NCBI RefSeq assembly: GCF_001500025.1
Contig: NZ_LQIW01000007.1
Coordinates: 1 to 64,000 of the forward strand
DNA length: 64,000 nucleotides
Direction of reading: 5' to 3'
Origin: Mycobacterium sp. IS-1590
GTDB taxonomy: Bacteria > Actinomycetota > Actinomycetes > Mycobacteriales > Mycobacteriaceae
Positions 9,100 through 18,020 of the stretch are shown here, piece by piece. The notes below the pieces were generated by a model, which had not been told where the DNA came from, did no database searches, and was given only the letters and a program-made list of their open reading frames with translations. Each line of letters starts with the position of its first letter. Position 1 is the stretch's first letter. The position numbers were made by a program, and so were the translations under genes.

Positions 9100-9525
9100 A
9101 TGGCCCTGTCGAAAGACGAACGCGAACAATTCCTGGCCGAACCCCACGTTGCCGCATTGTCGGTCGGTGCGGGCGACAAGCGGGGCCCGCTGACGGTTCC
9201 CGTCTGGTACCAGTATTTGCCCGGCGGTGATGCGTGGGTGCTCACCGGCGACGGCTCTCGCAAGCATCGACTCATCGAGAGCCAGGGCGAGTTCACGCTG
9301 ATGGTTCAGCGCCTCGAGCCGACAATTCGGTACGTGGCGGTCGACGGTCCGGTCAGCCGCATCGAGCCCGGCACCGACGAGCGACTCGTCGAAGTCACCA
9401 AACGCTATCTGCCACCCGAGAAGGTCGACGCGTACCTGGAATACGCCCGCCGCGAGCACGGCGACAGCGTGGTGATCTTCATGAAACCGCAGCACTGGTT
9501 GTCGGCCGATCTGGGCGCCCTCTAG
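9100..9525 (+). CDS. Pyridoxamine-5'-phosphate-oxidase-like (FDOR-type) protein
   Basis: A 141-residue split beta-barrel flavin/deazaflavin-binding protein. The pattern FLAEPHVAALSVGAGDKRGP, VPVWYQYLPGGDAWVLTGDG and KHRLIESQGEFTLMVQ is that of the PNPOx-like family, which in mycobacteria includes many F420-dependent reductases. The ATG at 9100 is 6 nt after TAGCCT (9088-9093), so the mRNA is probably leaderless. The gene converges on an acyl-CoA ligase with a 4-nt overlap, both stops using one CTAG. The substrate is unknown. Confidence 0.8.
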   Translation: MALSKDEREQFLAEPHVAALSVGAGDKRGPLTVPVWYQYLPGGDAWVLTGDGSRKHRLIESQGEFTLMVQRLEPTIRYVAVDGPVSRIEPGTDERLVEVTKRYLPPEKVDAYLEYARREHGDSVVIFMKPQHWLSADLGAL

Positions 9526-11012
9526 ACGTTCCGGCGCCGCTCGAAAAGCGCCGCGACGGCGGGCAGGCTCACCTTCAGCGCCGGATTGCGTGGCAGTTCG
9601 TCGACGACCGCGAATGCCACCGGCACGTTGTACACCGGCAGCGAGCGGCGAACCAGGCCGCTCAGCTCGTCATCCGACGGCGCAGGCAGCCCCGGGGCCA
9701 CCTCGATGGCTGCGACCGGCACTTCGCCCAAACGCGCGTCACGCACGCCGACCACGCAGGCGTCGCGGACAGCGGGGTGTGAGATCAGCACGCGCCGAAC
9801 GTTTTCCGGCAGAATCTTGAACCCCCCTCGGTTGATCGCCCCGTCGGCCCTTCCGTGGAGTGTGACGAACCCGTCCGTGTCGATCGACGCGATATCGGTG
9901 GTGCGGATCCAGTCAGGACCGATCGGTGCGACCTTGGCTTCCAGCAGGCCCGGCTCGCCGGCCGCAAGCTCGTCGCCGGTGTCGGTGTCGACGATGCGCA
10001 ACTGGACGTCGGGCAGGGCCCTGCCGACGCTGTTGCGTTTGGTCGAACCGAAGTCACGTTGCATCTCCGGAGTCCATGCGCACAGCGATCCCGCGAATTC
10101 CGTTGCGCCGTAAGCCAGCACGATCGGTATGCCGTATCTGGCCTCGAACTCGTCGCGGGTCTCGGGGTCCAGTGGGCCGGACGCGCTGATGAGGAAGTCC
10201 AGCGACGCGAGATCCTCTTTCGCGACGTCTGCGTCGAGCAGCATCCGGATGACGGCGGGCTGCACACCCGAGCGGGTGATGCGGTGCCGCTTCACGAGAT
10301 CCACGAAGTCGGCGACGCTGAATCGCTCGAGCATCGCGATCCGCCGGCCGTTGTACACCCCGGCGATCAGCTGACACACGCCGATTCCGCCGAACTGCCA
10401 GTACGCGAGTTCCGGCGGGGCGTCGGCGGGCGCGGACTCTCCGCTGGTGACGCTGAACACCGTGCGCTCGAGCACCGGTGTCCTGATCGACTGCCGCTTC
10501 GGTGGTCCCGTCGTGCCGCTGGTCAGAATCTGCAGTGCCACACCAGGTTCAGCCTCGGCATGCCTGCGCTGTGGGTCTCGGCGCTCCAGGCCCGGCACCG
10601 CAGAGACGAGCGGTGCCCGCCCGGCTATCGACACGCCCGCGCTGCCCGTCCGTCGAGCCGCGTCGACGACGGGCGCGGTCCAGTCCTCGACGTCGGCCAC
10701 GATCGCCGACAGCCCGAGCGTCTCGATGTCGCGGCCGATCGCCTCCGGCGACTGGAACGAATAGATCATCGACACCGTGCGGCCCGCGGCAAGAAATCCG
10801 ATGATCGCCGCGGCGTGCGGCAGGCGGTTCCTGACCACGAGGCCGACGGGGACGTCGTCATCGACACCGGCGTCTCGCAGCGCCTGCGCGATGGCGCGGC
10901 CGTACGCCGTCACCTCGTCGCCGCTGTACCAGCGTCCCTCGAACTCGATACAGGGGTTCTCGCCGTAGCGGGCCAGCCCGGCCGCGAACCCGGCGGTGAA
11001 GCTTTCCGGCAC
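9522..11012 (-). CDS. AMP-binding fatty-acyl-CoA/AMP ligase (FadD-like)
   Basis: A 496-residue ANL-superfamily adenylate-forming enzyme. The P-loop-like motif LTSGTTGPPKRQS lies near residue 165-178, the adenine-binding YGATEFAGSLCAW near 295, and the hinge/C-terminal part holds GRADGAINRGGFKI near 395. The C-terminal lysine region (RNPALKVSLPAV) is present, so the enzyme looks catalytically complete. It would activate a carboxylic acid, likely a fatty or sterol-derived acid, to an acyl-adenylate and CoA ester. The GTG at 11012 is preceded by TAGATT with a 6-nt gap (leaderless type). It lies next to fadB/fadA, consistent with lipid catabolism. Confidence 0.85.
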   Translation of the reverse strand: MPESFTAGFAAGLARYGENPCIEFEGRWYSGDEVTAYGRAIAQALRDAGVDDDVPVGLVVRNRLPHAAAIIGFLAAGRTVSMIYSFQSPEAIGRDIETLGLSAIVADVEDWTAPVVDAARRTGSAGVSIAGRAPLVSAVPGLERRDPQRRHAEAEPGVALQILTSGTTGPPKRQSIRTPVLERTVFSVTSGESAPADAPPELAYWQFGGIGVCQLIAGVYNGRRIAMLERFSVADFVDLVKRHRITRSGVQPAVIRMLLDADVAKEDLASLDFLISASGPLDPETRDEFEARYGIPIVLAYGATEFAGSLCAWTPEMQRDFGSTKRNSVGRALPDVQLRIVDTDTGDELAAGEPGLLEAKVAPIGPDWIRTTDIASIDTDGFVTLHGRADGAINRGGFKILPENVRRVLISHPAVRDACVVGVRDARLGEVPVAAIEVAPGLPAPSDDELSGLVRRSLPVYNVPVAFAVVDELPRNPALKVSLPAVAALFERRRNV

Positions 11013-11063
11013 GGCGCCAATCTAGCGAATCACGCGCCCCTCAACGCGGCGAGCCCGATTGAG

Positions 11064-13208
11064 TTACGTCAGCGACGCCGGCGGGTTGAACCGCTCGCCG
11101 TACTTGGCGGCCAGCTCCTTGGCACGCGCCACGAAGGCCTCCTTGCCGACACCGCCGGGACCCTGGTAGCCGACGATGAACTGCGCCGAACCACCGGTGT
11201 ACGGCGGGAAGCCGATACCCATGATCGAGCCGATGTTCGCGTCGGCGGTCGAGGTGAGCACGCCCTCGTCGAGGCACTTCTGCGTCTCGAGCGCCTCGGC
11301 GAACAGCATGCGGTCGATCATGTCCTGCAACGGGATCGACGTGCTGCCGGAGTTGAACGTGTCGGCCAGCCCCGGCCACAGCCCGACGCGCTTGCCGTCG
11401 GCGTACTCGTAGAACCCGGCGCCCTTCAGGCGCGACGGGCGTCCGATCTCGATCATCTTCTCGACGACCGCCTCGGCCGGGTGCGGCTCGTAGGTGCCGC
11501 CCGTGCTTTCGACGCCCTTGCGGGTGGCGACCGCGATCTTGTGCATCAGCTCGAGGTTGAGCTCGTCGGACAGCTGCAGCGGCGGCGCCGGGTAGCCCGC
11601 CTGCGAGCCGGCCTGCTCGATGCTCGCGGGCGCAATGCCCTCGCCCAGCATCGCCAGCGCCTCGTTGACGAAGGTGCCGATGACGCGGCTGGTGAAGAAG
11701 CCGCGGCTGTCGTTCACCACGATCGGCGTCTTGCCGATCGCCAGCGTGTAGTCGAACACCCGGGCCAGCGCCTCGTCAGAGGTCTTCTCGCCCTTGATGA
11801 TCTCCACCAGCGGCATCTTGTCGACCGGGGAGAAGAAGTGGATGCCGATGAAGTCCTCCTGGCGCTTCACCCCGGTCGCCAGGCCGGTGATCGGCAGCGT
11901 CGAGGTGTTCGACCCCAGCAGCGCGTTGGGCTCGACGATGTCCTCGATCTCCTGGAATACCTTGTGCTTGAGGTCCTGGTCCTCGAACACCGCCTCGATG
12001 ACGAAGTCCACACCCGCCAGGTCCTTCGGGTCCGCCGTCGGCGTGATGCGGGCCAGCAGCGCGTCGGACTTGTCCTTGGTGGTCTTGCCCCGCTCGAGCG
12101 CCTTGGCCTCCAACTTCTCGGAGTAGCCCTTGCCCTTCTGGGCGGCCTCGATGCTGACGTCCTTGAGTACGACGTCGAAGCCGGCCTTGGCCGAGACGTA
12201 GGCGATGCCCGCGCCCATCATGCCCGCGCCCAGCACACCGATCTTGTTGATCTTGACCGGCTCGATACCGTCGGGTCGCGACGCGCCGCCGTTGATGGCC
12301 TGCAGGTCGAAGAAGAACGCCTGGATCATGTTCTTGGCGGTCTGCCCGGTCACCAGATGGGTGAAGTAGCGGCTCTCGATGCGGCTCGCGGTGTCGAAAT
12401 CGACCTGCGCACCCTCGACGGCCGCGTCCAGGATCGCCCGCGGCGCCGGCATCGGCGCACCCTTGAGTTGCTTCTTCAGCAGCGCCGGGAACGACGGCAG
12501 GATGCTGGCCAGGCCAGGCGAGGTCGGCGTGCCGCCGGGCATCTTGTAGCCCTTGGCATCCCAGGGCTGGGTATGTGCGTCGGGGTTGGCCTTGATCCAC
12601 GCCTTGGCTGCGGGCACGAGTTCGTCGACCGACGACACGAGTTCGTCGACCAGGCCGATCTCCTTGGCCTTGCCCGGCTTGAATCGGGTGCCCTGCGAGA
12701 GCACCTCCATGAACGCCTTCTGGATGCCGAACATCCGCACGCTGCGGGCGACGCCCCCGGCCCCCGGCAGCAGGCCCAGTGTGACCTCAGGGAACCCGAG
12801 CACCACACCCTTGATGTCGGCGGCGATGCGGTGATGGCACGCCAGCGTGATCTCCAGGCCGCCACCGAGAGCGGCGCCGTTGATGGCCGCCACAACCGGC
12901 TTGCCGAGGGTCTCCAGCTTGCGCAGGTCGGCCTTGATGCCCTCGACCTCAGCGAAAGATTCCGCGGCGTTCTCCGGGCCGACGTTCATCATGCCCTTGA
13001 GGTCACCGCCGGCGAAGAAGGTCTTCTTCGCGCTGGTGATGACGACGCCCGTAATCGAATCCTTCTCCGCGACAAGGCGTTCCACCGCCTTGTGCATGGA
13101 TTCCTTATAGTGCTCGTTCATCACGTTGGCCGAGCCGGTCGGGTCGTTCAACGTCAGGGTGACGATGCCGTCGGCATCCTTGTCCCACTCAATCGTGTTC
13201 TCTGCCAT
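11064..13208 (-). CDS. fadB: Fatty-acid oxidation complex alpha subunit (enoyl-CoA hydratase / 3-hydroxyacyl-CoA dehydrogenase)
   Basis: A 714-residue bifunctional beta-oxidation enzyme. Residues 1-190 form the crotonase domain, with the oxyanion-hole segments KKTFFAGGDLKGM and AINGAALGGGLEI. From about 325 comes the NAD-binding dehydrogenase domain (VLGAGMMGAGIAYVSAKAG), then the catalytic GIHFFSPVDKMPLVEI and a C-terminal 3HCDH domain with GKTPIVVNDSRGFFTSRV. Together these hydrate 2-enoyl-CoA and oxidise the 3-hydroxyacyl-CoA. The gene begins 9 nt after the fadA stop, so the two are one operon (fadA first) forming the trifunctional complex. Confidence 0.95.
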   Translation of the reverse strand: MAENTIEWDKDADGIVTLTLNDPTGSANVMNEHYKESMHKAVERLVAEKDSITGVVITSAKKTFFAGGDLKGMMNVGPENAAESFAEVEGIKADLRKLETLGKPVVAAINGAALGGGLEITLACHHRIAADIKGVVLGFPEVTLGLLPGAGGVARSVRMFGIQKAFMEVLSQGTRFKPGKAKEIGLVDELVSSVDELVPAAKAWIKANPDAHTQPWDAKGYKMPGGTPTSPGLASILPSFPALLKKQLKGAPMPAPRAILDAAVEGAQVDFDTASRIESRYFTHLVTGQTAKNMIQAFFFDLQAINGGASRPDGIEPVKINKIGVLGAGMMGAGIAYVSAKAGFDVVLKDVSIEAAQKGKGYSEKLEAKALERGKTTKDKSDALLARITPTADPKDLAGVDFVIEAVFEDQDLKHKVFQEIEDIVEPNALLGSNTSTLPITGLATGVKRQEDFIGIHFFSPVDKMPLVEIIKGEKTSDEALARVFDYTLAIGKTPIVVNDSRGFFTSRVIGTFVNEALAMLGEGIAPASIEQAGSQAGYPAPPLQLSDELNLELMHKIAVATRKGVESTGGTYEPHPAEAVVEKMIEIGRPSRLKGAGFYEYADGKRVGLWPGLADTFNSGSTSIPLQDMIDRMLFAEALETQKCLDEGVLTSTADANIGSIMGIGFPPYTGGSAQFIVGYQGPGGVGKEAFVARAKELAAKYGERFNPPASLT

Positions 13209-13217
13209 GGGTTGTCC

Positions 13218-14429
13218 TTACACTCGCTCGATGATGGTGGCCACGCCCATGCCGCCGCCGATGCACAGCGTGATAAGCGCACGCCGGGCGTTGCGACGTT
13301 CGAGCTCGTCGACCATGGTTCCGGTGATCATGGCGCCGGTGGCGCCCAGCGGGTGGCCCATCGCGATGGCGCCACCGTTGACGTTGAGCTTCTCGTCGGG
13401 GATGTTCAGGTCCTTCTGGAACTTCAGCACCACCGAGGCGAACGCCTCGTTCAGCTCGAACAGGTCGATGTCGTCGACCGTCAGACCGGCGCGGTCCAGC
13501 ACCTTGCGGGTGGCCGGCGTCGGACCGGTGAGCATGATGACCGGATCGGCGCCACTGGTGGCGGTGGCCACGATGCGCGCGCGGGGGGTCAGACCCTGCG
13601 AGGTGCCGGCCTTTTCACTGCCGACGAGCACCAGCGCGGCGCCGTCGACGATGCCCGAGCTGTTGCCGCCGGTGTGGACGTGGTTGATCTTCTCGACGAA
13701 GTGATACTTCTGCAGCGCCACGTCGTCGAAACCGCCCATCGCGCCGACGCCGTCGAACGCGGTCTTGAGCTGACCGAGGCCCTCGAGCGTGGTGTCGGGG
13801 CGCATGTGCTCGTCGTGGTCGAGGATCACCAGGCCGTTCTGATCCTTGACCGGCACGACGGACTTGGCGAAGTAGCCCCCCGACCAGGCCGCGGCCGCCT
13901 TCTCCTGGCTGCGCAGCGCATAGCGGTCGACGTCCTCGCGGGAGAAGCCTTCGATCGTCGCGATCAGGTCGGCGCCGATGCCCTGCGGAACGAAACCGAT
14001 GCGGTAGTTCGTCTCCGGGTCGGACGCCCAGGCGCCGCCGTCGGAGCCCATCGGGACACGGCTCATCGACTCGACGCCGCCCGCGAGCACCAGGTCGTCC
14101 CAACCGGAGCGCACCTTCTGGGCGGCGGTGTTGACGGCTTCGAGACCCGAGGCGCAGAACCGGTTGAGCTGGAAACCGCCGGTGGTCTCGGGCAGGTTGG
14201 CCACCAAAGCGGCGGTCCGGGCGATGTCGCCGCCCTGGTCGCCCACCGGCGACACACAACCGAGGATGACGTCGCTGATCAGCGTCTCGTCCAGGTCGGG
14301 ATAGCGGGCGCGGATCTCCTCGATCAGACCGACGACCAGGTTGACGGGTTTGACCTCGTTGAGCGCGCCGTTCTTGTTCTTGCCGCGGGGCGTACGAATC
14401 GCCTCGTAGATGAAGGCTTCTTCAGACAT
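13218..14429 (-). CDS. fadA: Acetyl-CoA acyltransferase (3-ketoacyl-CoA thiolase)
   Basis: A 403-residue thiolase that cleaves 3-ketoacyl-CoA with CoA in the last beta-oxidation step. The nucleophilic Cys sits in [19 protein letters not shown] near residue 92; the C-terminal catalytic elements are [18 protein letters not shown] and [15 protein letters not shown] with the second Cys and a Gly-rich loop. It is the first gene of the fadA-fadB operon, with an AGGAAA ribosome-binding site upstream of ATG 14429. Two inverted repeats in the 206-bp divergent region to the aminotransferase are candidate operators. Confidence 0.95.
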   Translation of the reverse strand: MSEEAFIYEAIRTPRGKNKNGALNEVKPVNLVVGLIEEIRARYPDLDETLISDVILGCVSPVGDQGGDIARTAALVANLPETTGGFQLNRFCASGLEAVNTAAQKVRSGWDDLVLAGGVESMSRVPMGSDGGAWASDPETNYRIGFVPQGIGADLIATIEGFSREDVDRYALRSQEKAAAAWSGGYFAKSVVPVKDQNGLVILDHDEHMRPDTTLEGLGQLKTAFDGVGAMGGFDDVALQKYHFVEKINHVHTGGNSSGIVDGAALVLVGSEKAGTSQGLTPRARIVATATSGADPVIMLTGPTPATRKVLDRAGLTVDDIDLFELNEAFASVVLKFQKDLNIPDEKLNVNGGAIAMGHPLGATGAMITGTMVDELERRNARRALITLCIGGGMGVATIIERV

Positions 14430-14513
14430 GAAGATATTTCCTGTTCAGATTGGGTTGCGGGAGACCTGTCCATCCGGACGGTAGTCCTCTGTTCGGAAGC
14501 CTAACAGCCTCGG

Positions 14514-14529
14514 CCAACCTGTTGGTTGG
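14514..14529. promoter_or_regulatory. Inverted repeat CCAACC-N4-GGTTGG upstream of fadA
   Basis: A perfect 6-bp inverted repeat with a 4-nt spacer (TGTT) lies 85 bp upstream of fadA, within the divergent intergenic region. Compact palindromes of this type are common TetR-family operator sites. The regulator is not in the window; the role is inference. Confidence 0.4.
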
Positions 14530-14546
14530 GCGGCCTGAGCGCTCTA

Positions 14547-14595
14547 TTGTGAATTTGACGACGCTTTCCCGCCGATAACGTCGTCAGATTCACAA
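14547..14595. repeat. 16-bp inverted repeat (15/16 match) with 17-bp spacer
   Basis: Positions 14547-14562 (TTGTGAATTTGACGAC) and 14580-14595 (GTCGTCAGATTCACAA) are reverse complements with one mismatch. The pair lies about 40 bp before the aminotransferase start and 118 bp before fadA. It has no downstream T-run. It could be a paired operator or an RNA hairpin. Confidence 0.75.
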
Positions 14596-14635
14596 ACGGG
14601 GAGACGCCGGCGATGCTCGCCTACGCTCGACACCT

Positions 14636-15832
14636 GTGACAGTCCGACGGCTGCAGCCGTATGCGGTGACGATCTTCGCCGAGATGTCGGCGCTGGCCGC
14701 GCGCATCGGCGCGGTCAACCTCGGGCAGGGGTTTCCCGACGAGGACGGCCCGCCCGAGATGCTCGAGATCGCGAAGAAAGCGATCGCCGACGGTATCAAC
14801 CAGTACCCGCCCGGCCTCGGAATCGCACCGCTGCGCGAAGCGATCGCCGCCCAGCGCAAGCGCGCATACGGCATCGAGTACGACCCGGACACCGAGGTGC
14901 TGGTGACCGTCGGCGCCACCGAAGCGATCGCGTCCGCGGTCCTCGGGCTCGTCGAACCCGGTTCCGAGGTGCTGCTCATCGAGCCGTTCTACGACTCCTA
15001 CTCCCCCGTCATCGCCATGGCGGGCTGCGAGCGCCGTGCCGTCCCCATGATCCAGGCCGGGCACGGCTTTCGTATCGATGTCGACGGGCTGCGAAAGGCC
15101 GTCACCCCCCGCACCAAAGCCCTGATCGTCAACTCACCGCACAACCCCACGGGGATGGTCGCCGGCGACGATGAACTGCGCGCGCTGGCCGAACTGGCCG
15201 TCGATGCCGACCTGCTCGTCATCACCGATGAGGTCTACGAGCACCTGGTGTACTCCGACTTCCCGGGCCGACGGCATCTGCCGCTGGCCGACTACCCCGG
15301 CATGGCCGAGCGCACGATCACGATCTCGAGCGCGGCCAAGATGTTCAACGTCACCGGTTGGAAGATCGGATGGGCATGCGGCCCAGCCGATCTCATCGCG
15401 GGAGTGCGCGCAGCCAAGCAGTATTTGTCCTACGTCGGCGGCGCGCCGTTCCAGCCCGCGGTGGCGCACGCACTCAACAACGAGGACGCGTGGGTCGCTT
15501 CGCTGCGGGAGTCGTTGCAGCGCAAGCGAGACCGGCTGGGTGGTGCGCTGGCCGACCTCGGCTTCGAGGTGCACGACAGCTTCGGCACCTACTTCCTGTG
15601 CGCCGATCCCCGCCCGCTGGGGTTCAGCGACAGCGCCGCGTTCTGCGCCGACCTACCGCATCGTGCGGGTGTGGCGGCGATTCCGATGTCGGCGTTCTGC
15701 GATCCGGGCGCCGGGCATGCCGGTGCATGGAATCATCTTTTGCGGTTTGCCTTCTGCAAGCGCGACGACACCCTCGACGAGGCGATCCGTCGACTCGAGG
15801 TGCTGCGGTCCGGAAGCCGATCAGCTACGTAA
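14636..15832 (+). CDS. PLP-dependent class I/II aminotransferase (DapC-like)
   Basis: A 398-residue fold-type I aminotransferase. It shows NLGQGFPDEDGPPEM, INQYPPGLGIAPLREAI, the VNSPHNPTGM substrate/PLP loop, the VITDEVYEHLVY aspartate segment and the Schiff-base lysine in SSAAKMFNVTGWKIGW near residue 240. At this locus in M. tuberculosis the gene is called dapC (N-succinyldiaminopimelate aminotransferase, lysine/peptidoglycan pathway), but sequence alone cannot exclude a kynurenine/methionine-type aminotransferase. The start is GTG 14636, 8 nt after TACGCT (14622-14627), so the mRNA is probably leaderless. The 3' end overlaps the convergent SRPBCC gene by 8 nt. Confidence 0.85.
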   Translation: MTVRRLQPYAVTIFAEMSALAARIGAVNLGQGFPDEDGPPEMLEIAKKAIADGINQYPPGLGIAPLREAIAAQRKRAYGIEYDPDTEVLVTVGATEAIASAVLGLVEPGSEVLLIEPFYDSYSPVIAMAGCERRAVPMIQAGHGFRIDVDGLRKAVTPRTKALIVNSPHNPTGMVAGDDELRALAELAVDADLLVITDEVYEHLVYSDFPGRRHLPLADYPGMAERTITISSAAKMFNVTGWKIGWACGPADLIAGVRAAKQYLSYVGGAPFQPAVAHALNNEDAWVASLRESLQRKRDRLGGALADLGFEVHDSFGTYFLCADPRPLGFSDSAAFCADLPHRAGVAAIPMSAFCDPGAGHAGAWNHLLRFAFCKRDDTLDEAIRRLEVLRSGSRSAT

Positions 15833-16265
15833 CCGCGGCCATCACCCGGCGCCGAAGATTCTCGGTCGCGACGTCGAGCACCATCTTCTTGGCGCGGCGA
15901 AGCAGGAACTCCGGAATCGGCGCCGCCAGGTCGATGATGATGTCGAAGCGGACGCGGGTGCGGTCCTCGCCGATGGGGGTGAGGTTGTACTCCCCGTGCT
16001 GTCCGCGTTGCTGCATCGTCGCCTTGGCGTCCCAGACCACCCAGTCCTCGCCCCAGTGGTACTCGAGGAACTCTTTGTCGGTGACGCCCATGATCTTGAA
16101 CGTCGCCTTGACATGATGCGGGCGGCCGTCGGGATGGCGGTCGAGCACCTCGGCATGCTTGTGCACGGGCGACCACGTGGGCACGGCATCGATATCGGCG
16201 AGTGCGTCCATGATCGCGTCCTTGGGCGCTTCGAAGACCACTTCCCTCGATGCCTGCACAGCCAT
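15825..16265 (-). CDS. SRPBCC-family (polyketide cyclase/START-like) protein, copy 1
   Basis: A 146-residue SRPBCC-fold protein that should form a hydrophobic ligand-binding cavity. It begins MAVQASREVVFEAPKDAIMD and holds DIDAVPTWSPVHKHAEVLDR and the KIMGVTDKEFLEYHWG segment shared with its two paralogues upstream. The start at 16265 is preceded by TACCAT with a 7-nt gap on the coding strand (leaderless type) and replaces a longer unsupported frame. It is the most divergent of the three copies. Ligand and role are unknown; a lipid-binding role is inferred from the fold and the neighbouring fad genes. Confidence 0.8.
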   Translation of the reverse strand: MAVQASREVVFEAPKDAIMDALADIDAVPTWSPVHKHAEVLDRHPDGRPHHVKATFKIMGVTDKEFLEYHWGEDWVVWDAKATMQQRGQHGEYNLTPIGEDRTRVRFDIIIDLAAPIPEFLLRRAKKMVLDVATENLRRRVMAAVT

Positions 16266-16621
16266 GCGGCAAATGGTAGCTAACTCCACTGCCAAGCGCA
16301 TAGCCCTTTCCAGCAAATTAGTGTTACCGGTCAATATCAATTCGGTCAGTCACATCCCGCGGGGCTCCCCGACAGGACCGGCCGGGAGTCCGTGAAAACC
16401 GGGCCGTCAGGCCGGCTTCTCGACCCCGTTGGCCTGCACCGATGTTGACCGCGCACGCACCTGGTCGCGGCGCGCTGCCTCCCGTCACGCCACTACCGGC
16501 GTGACGCACCCGTCGGCGCCGGAGAAGACCTCGGCCCACTTGTCGCGGGTCGTACTCGCAAAGCGCTCGAAAAACAGCCTGTGCAGTTTTGGAAACGCCG
16601 CGAAAGCTCAGACCATGCGCT
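16266..16621. other. 356-bp intergenic stretch without a recognisable gene
   Basis: This lies between two minus-strand SRPBCC genes. Short frames exist on both strands but none has a start signal or family resemblance. It holds the probable leaderless promoter of the downstream copy (TACCAT adjoining 16265) and a locally AT-richer patch around 16315-16350. I see no repeat or RNA gene here. Confidence 0.6.
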
Positions 16622-17065
16622 CTATCGGCGGCTCTTGACCTGGCGTACTCGTTTGCGTAGCCCGTCGGTGGCGGTCTCCATCAATCCCTTGGCGCCCTTC
16701 TTGATCAGGAAGCCGGGTAACGGCACCAGCGGGTCGACCATCAGCTCGAAATGGACCTTCGTCGTGTCGCCGTCGGGGGTGAGCGTGTACCGGCCTTGCT
16801 GAGCGCGTTGCTGTTTGGACCTCTCCAGAGTCCAGCTGACACCGTCGTCGTGGATGGTGTAGTTGAGTATCTGCTCGTCGGTGACGCCGACGATCTTGAC
16901 GACCTGACGTGACTTGCTCGGGCGGCCCTCGTCGTCGCGTTCGAGGACTTCGACCTTCTGATGGGCCGAGGACCACTCGGTCAGCGACTCGAGGTCGGTC
17001 AGGACTTCGAGGATCTCCTGGGGCGTCGCCTCGATGACGACGTCGCGAGTTTCGGTGACGGCCAT
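16622..17065 (-). CDS. SRPBCC-family protein, copy 2
   Basis: A 147-residue member of the same family, beginning MAVTETRDVVIEATPQEILE. Shared blocks with its neighbours are DLESLTEWSSAHQKVEVLER, VVKIVGVTDEQILNYTIHDD and YTLTPDGDTTKVHFELMVDP, ending in a basic helix (GLRKRVRQVKSRR). The gene sits 38 nt downstream of copy 3 on the same strand, so those two are probably co-transcribed. There is no signal peptide; it is likely cytosolic. Ligand unknown. Confidence 0.8.
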   Translation of the reverse strand: MAVTETRDVVIEATPQEILEVLTDLESLTEWSSAHQKVEVLERDDEGRPSKSRQVVKIVGVTDEQILNYTIHDDGVSWTLERSKQQRAQQGRYTLTPDGDTTKVHFELMVDPLVPLPGFLIKKGAKGLMETATDGLRKRVRQVKSRR

Positions 17066-17103
17066 GCCCGATTGATTGCCAACCCGGCGCGCATCGAAAC
17101 CGC

Positions 17104-17544
17104 TCAGCCGCGCTTGAGCTTGTGCACCTGCTTGCGCAGGCCGTCGGTGGCGGCCTCCAGACCGCCCTTCATCGCCCGCTTCAGCACGAACCCGGGGATC
17201 GGCACCGCGGGGTCGACGGTGATCTCGAAGCGGACCTTGGTCTTGTCGCCGTCGGGTGTGAGTGTGTATGACGCGCTCTGGGTTTTGAGCTGGCTGGACT
17301 CCAGCAGCGTCCAGCCGACCGTGTTGTCACCCCAGGTGTACTGCACGACCTGCTCGTCGGTGATGCCCATGGTCTTCAACTTCAGCCGCACGCGGCCGGG
17401 CCGGCCCTCGGCGTCCCTGTCGAGGACCTCGGCGCCCTGGTGCTGGGGGGACCAGTCCGGCGCGGACTCGACGTCGGCGATGACGTCGAGGATCTCGGCC
17501 GGGCTCGCGTCGATCACGACCTCGCGGGAATCGCTGGTAGCCAT
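17104..17544 (-). CDS. SRPBCC-family protein, copy 3
   Basis: A 146-residue SRPBCC-fold protein (MATSDSREVVIDASPAEILD) that is the upstream member of the tandem set. The conserved blocks are DVESAPDWSPQHQGAEVLDR, LKTMGITDEQVVQYTWGDN and YTLTPDGDKTKVRFEITVDP, with a basic C-terminal helix. The ATG at 17544 follows TAGGGT by 6 nt on the coding strand, so it is probably leaderless and is the promoter-proximal gene of the pair. It is divergent from the SnoaL-like gene, whose own start is only 32 nt away. Confidence 0.82.
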   Translation of the reverse strand: MATSDSREVVIDASPAEILDVIADVESAPDWSPQHQGAEVLDRDAEGRPGRVRLKLKTMGITDEQVVQYTWGDNTVGWTLLESSQLKTQSASYTLTPDGDKTKVRFEITVDPAVPIPGFVLKRAMKGGLEAATDGLRKQVHKLKRG

Positions 17545-17576
17545 GGCGCGACCCTAGCCCCGTTACGGTTGACCGC

Positions 17577-18020
17577 ATGGAACTTTGGGAGCTTTGCGCA
17601 CGGGAACGCATCAGGGACACCCTCGCCCGGTACAACTGGTCGGGCGACGCGATGCGGCTGCCCGAACTCGCCGCCGCCTTCTGTGAGGACGGGGTCCTCG
17701 AGGTGCGGGGCACCGAACCCGCGCGCGGCCGTGCGGCGATCGTGGACTATCTGGGCGGTGCCGTCGCGGCGCCGGACGCGGCCGCTTCGAAGTCGGACGT
17801 CAAGCGCATCGTGCGCCACAACGTGACGAACATCCGGTTCACCGATGTGACACCGGACGAGGCGCGGGTCTCCTGCTATTTCACGGTGTTCACCGAGATC
17901 GGCCTCGACCACTACGGCCGTTACCGCGACGTGTTCGCCCCGGTCGGCGACGACTGGTTGATCCGCCACCGGTTCGTCTCCACCGATTGGAGTGCGCCGA
18001 ATTCGACGATGGCCCGCTAA
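17577..18020 (+). CDS. SnoaL/NTF2-like protein
   Basis: A 147-residue alpha+beta barrel protein of the SnoaL/NTF2-like superfamily. It begins MELWELCARERIRDTLARYNWSGD, typical of the family's N-terminal helix; then FCEDGVLEVRG and the C-terminal RYRDVFAPVGDDWLIRHRFVS beta strands complete the cone. Such proteins are isomerases, hydratases or small-ligand binders. The ATG at 17577 is 7 nt after TACGGT (17564-17569), a leaderless arrangement. Its TAA stop overlaps the mceF stop on the other strand within CTAA. Substrate unknown. Confidence 0.75.
   Translation: MELWELCARERIRDTLARYNWSGDAMRLPELAAAFCEDGVLEVRGTEPARGRAAIVDYLGGAVAAPDAAASKSDVKRIVRHNVTNIRFTDVTPDEARVSCYFTVFTEIGLDHYGRYRDVFAPVGDDWLIRHRFVSTDWSAPNSTMAR

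Noticed and set aside
9855..14504. A 1549-codon open frame on the plus strand across fadD-like, fadB and fadA
   Set aside because: It is the antisense shadow of three well-supported minus-strand genes; its composition (His/Arg/Asp/Gln-rich, no domains) is typical of antisense frames in high-GC DNA.
16324..16539. A 71-codon minus-strand frame in the gap between SRPBCC genes
   Set aside because: Arg/Gly-rich low-complexity translation with no start signal or family resemblance.
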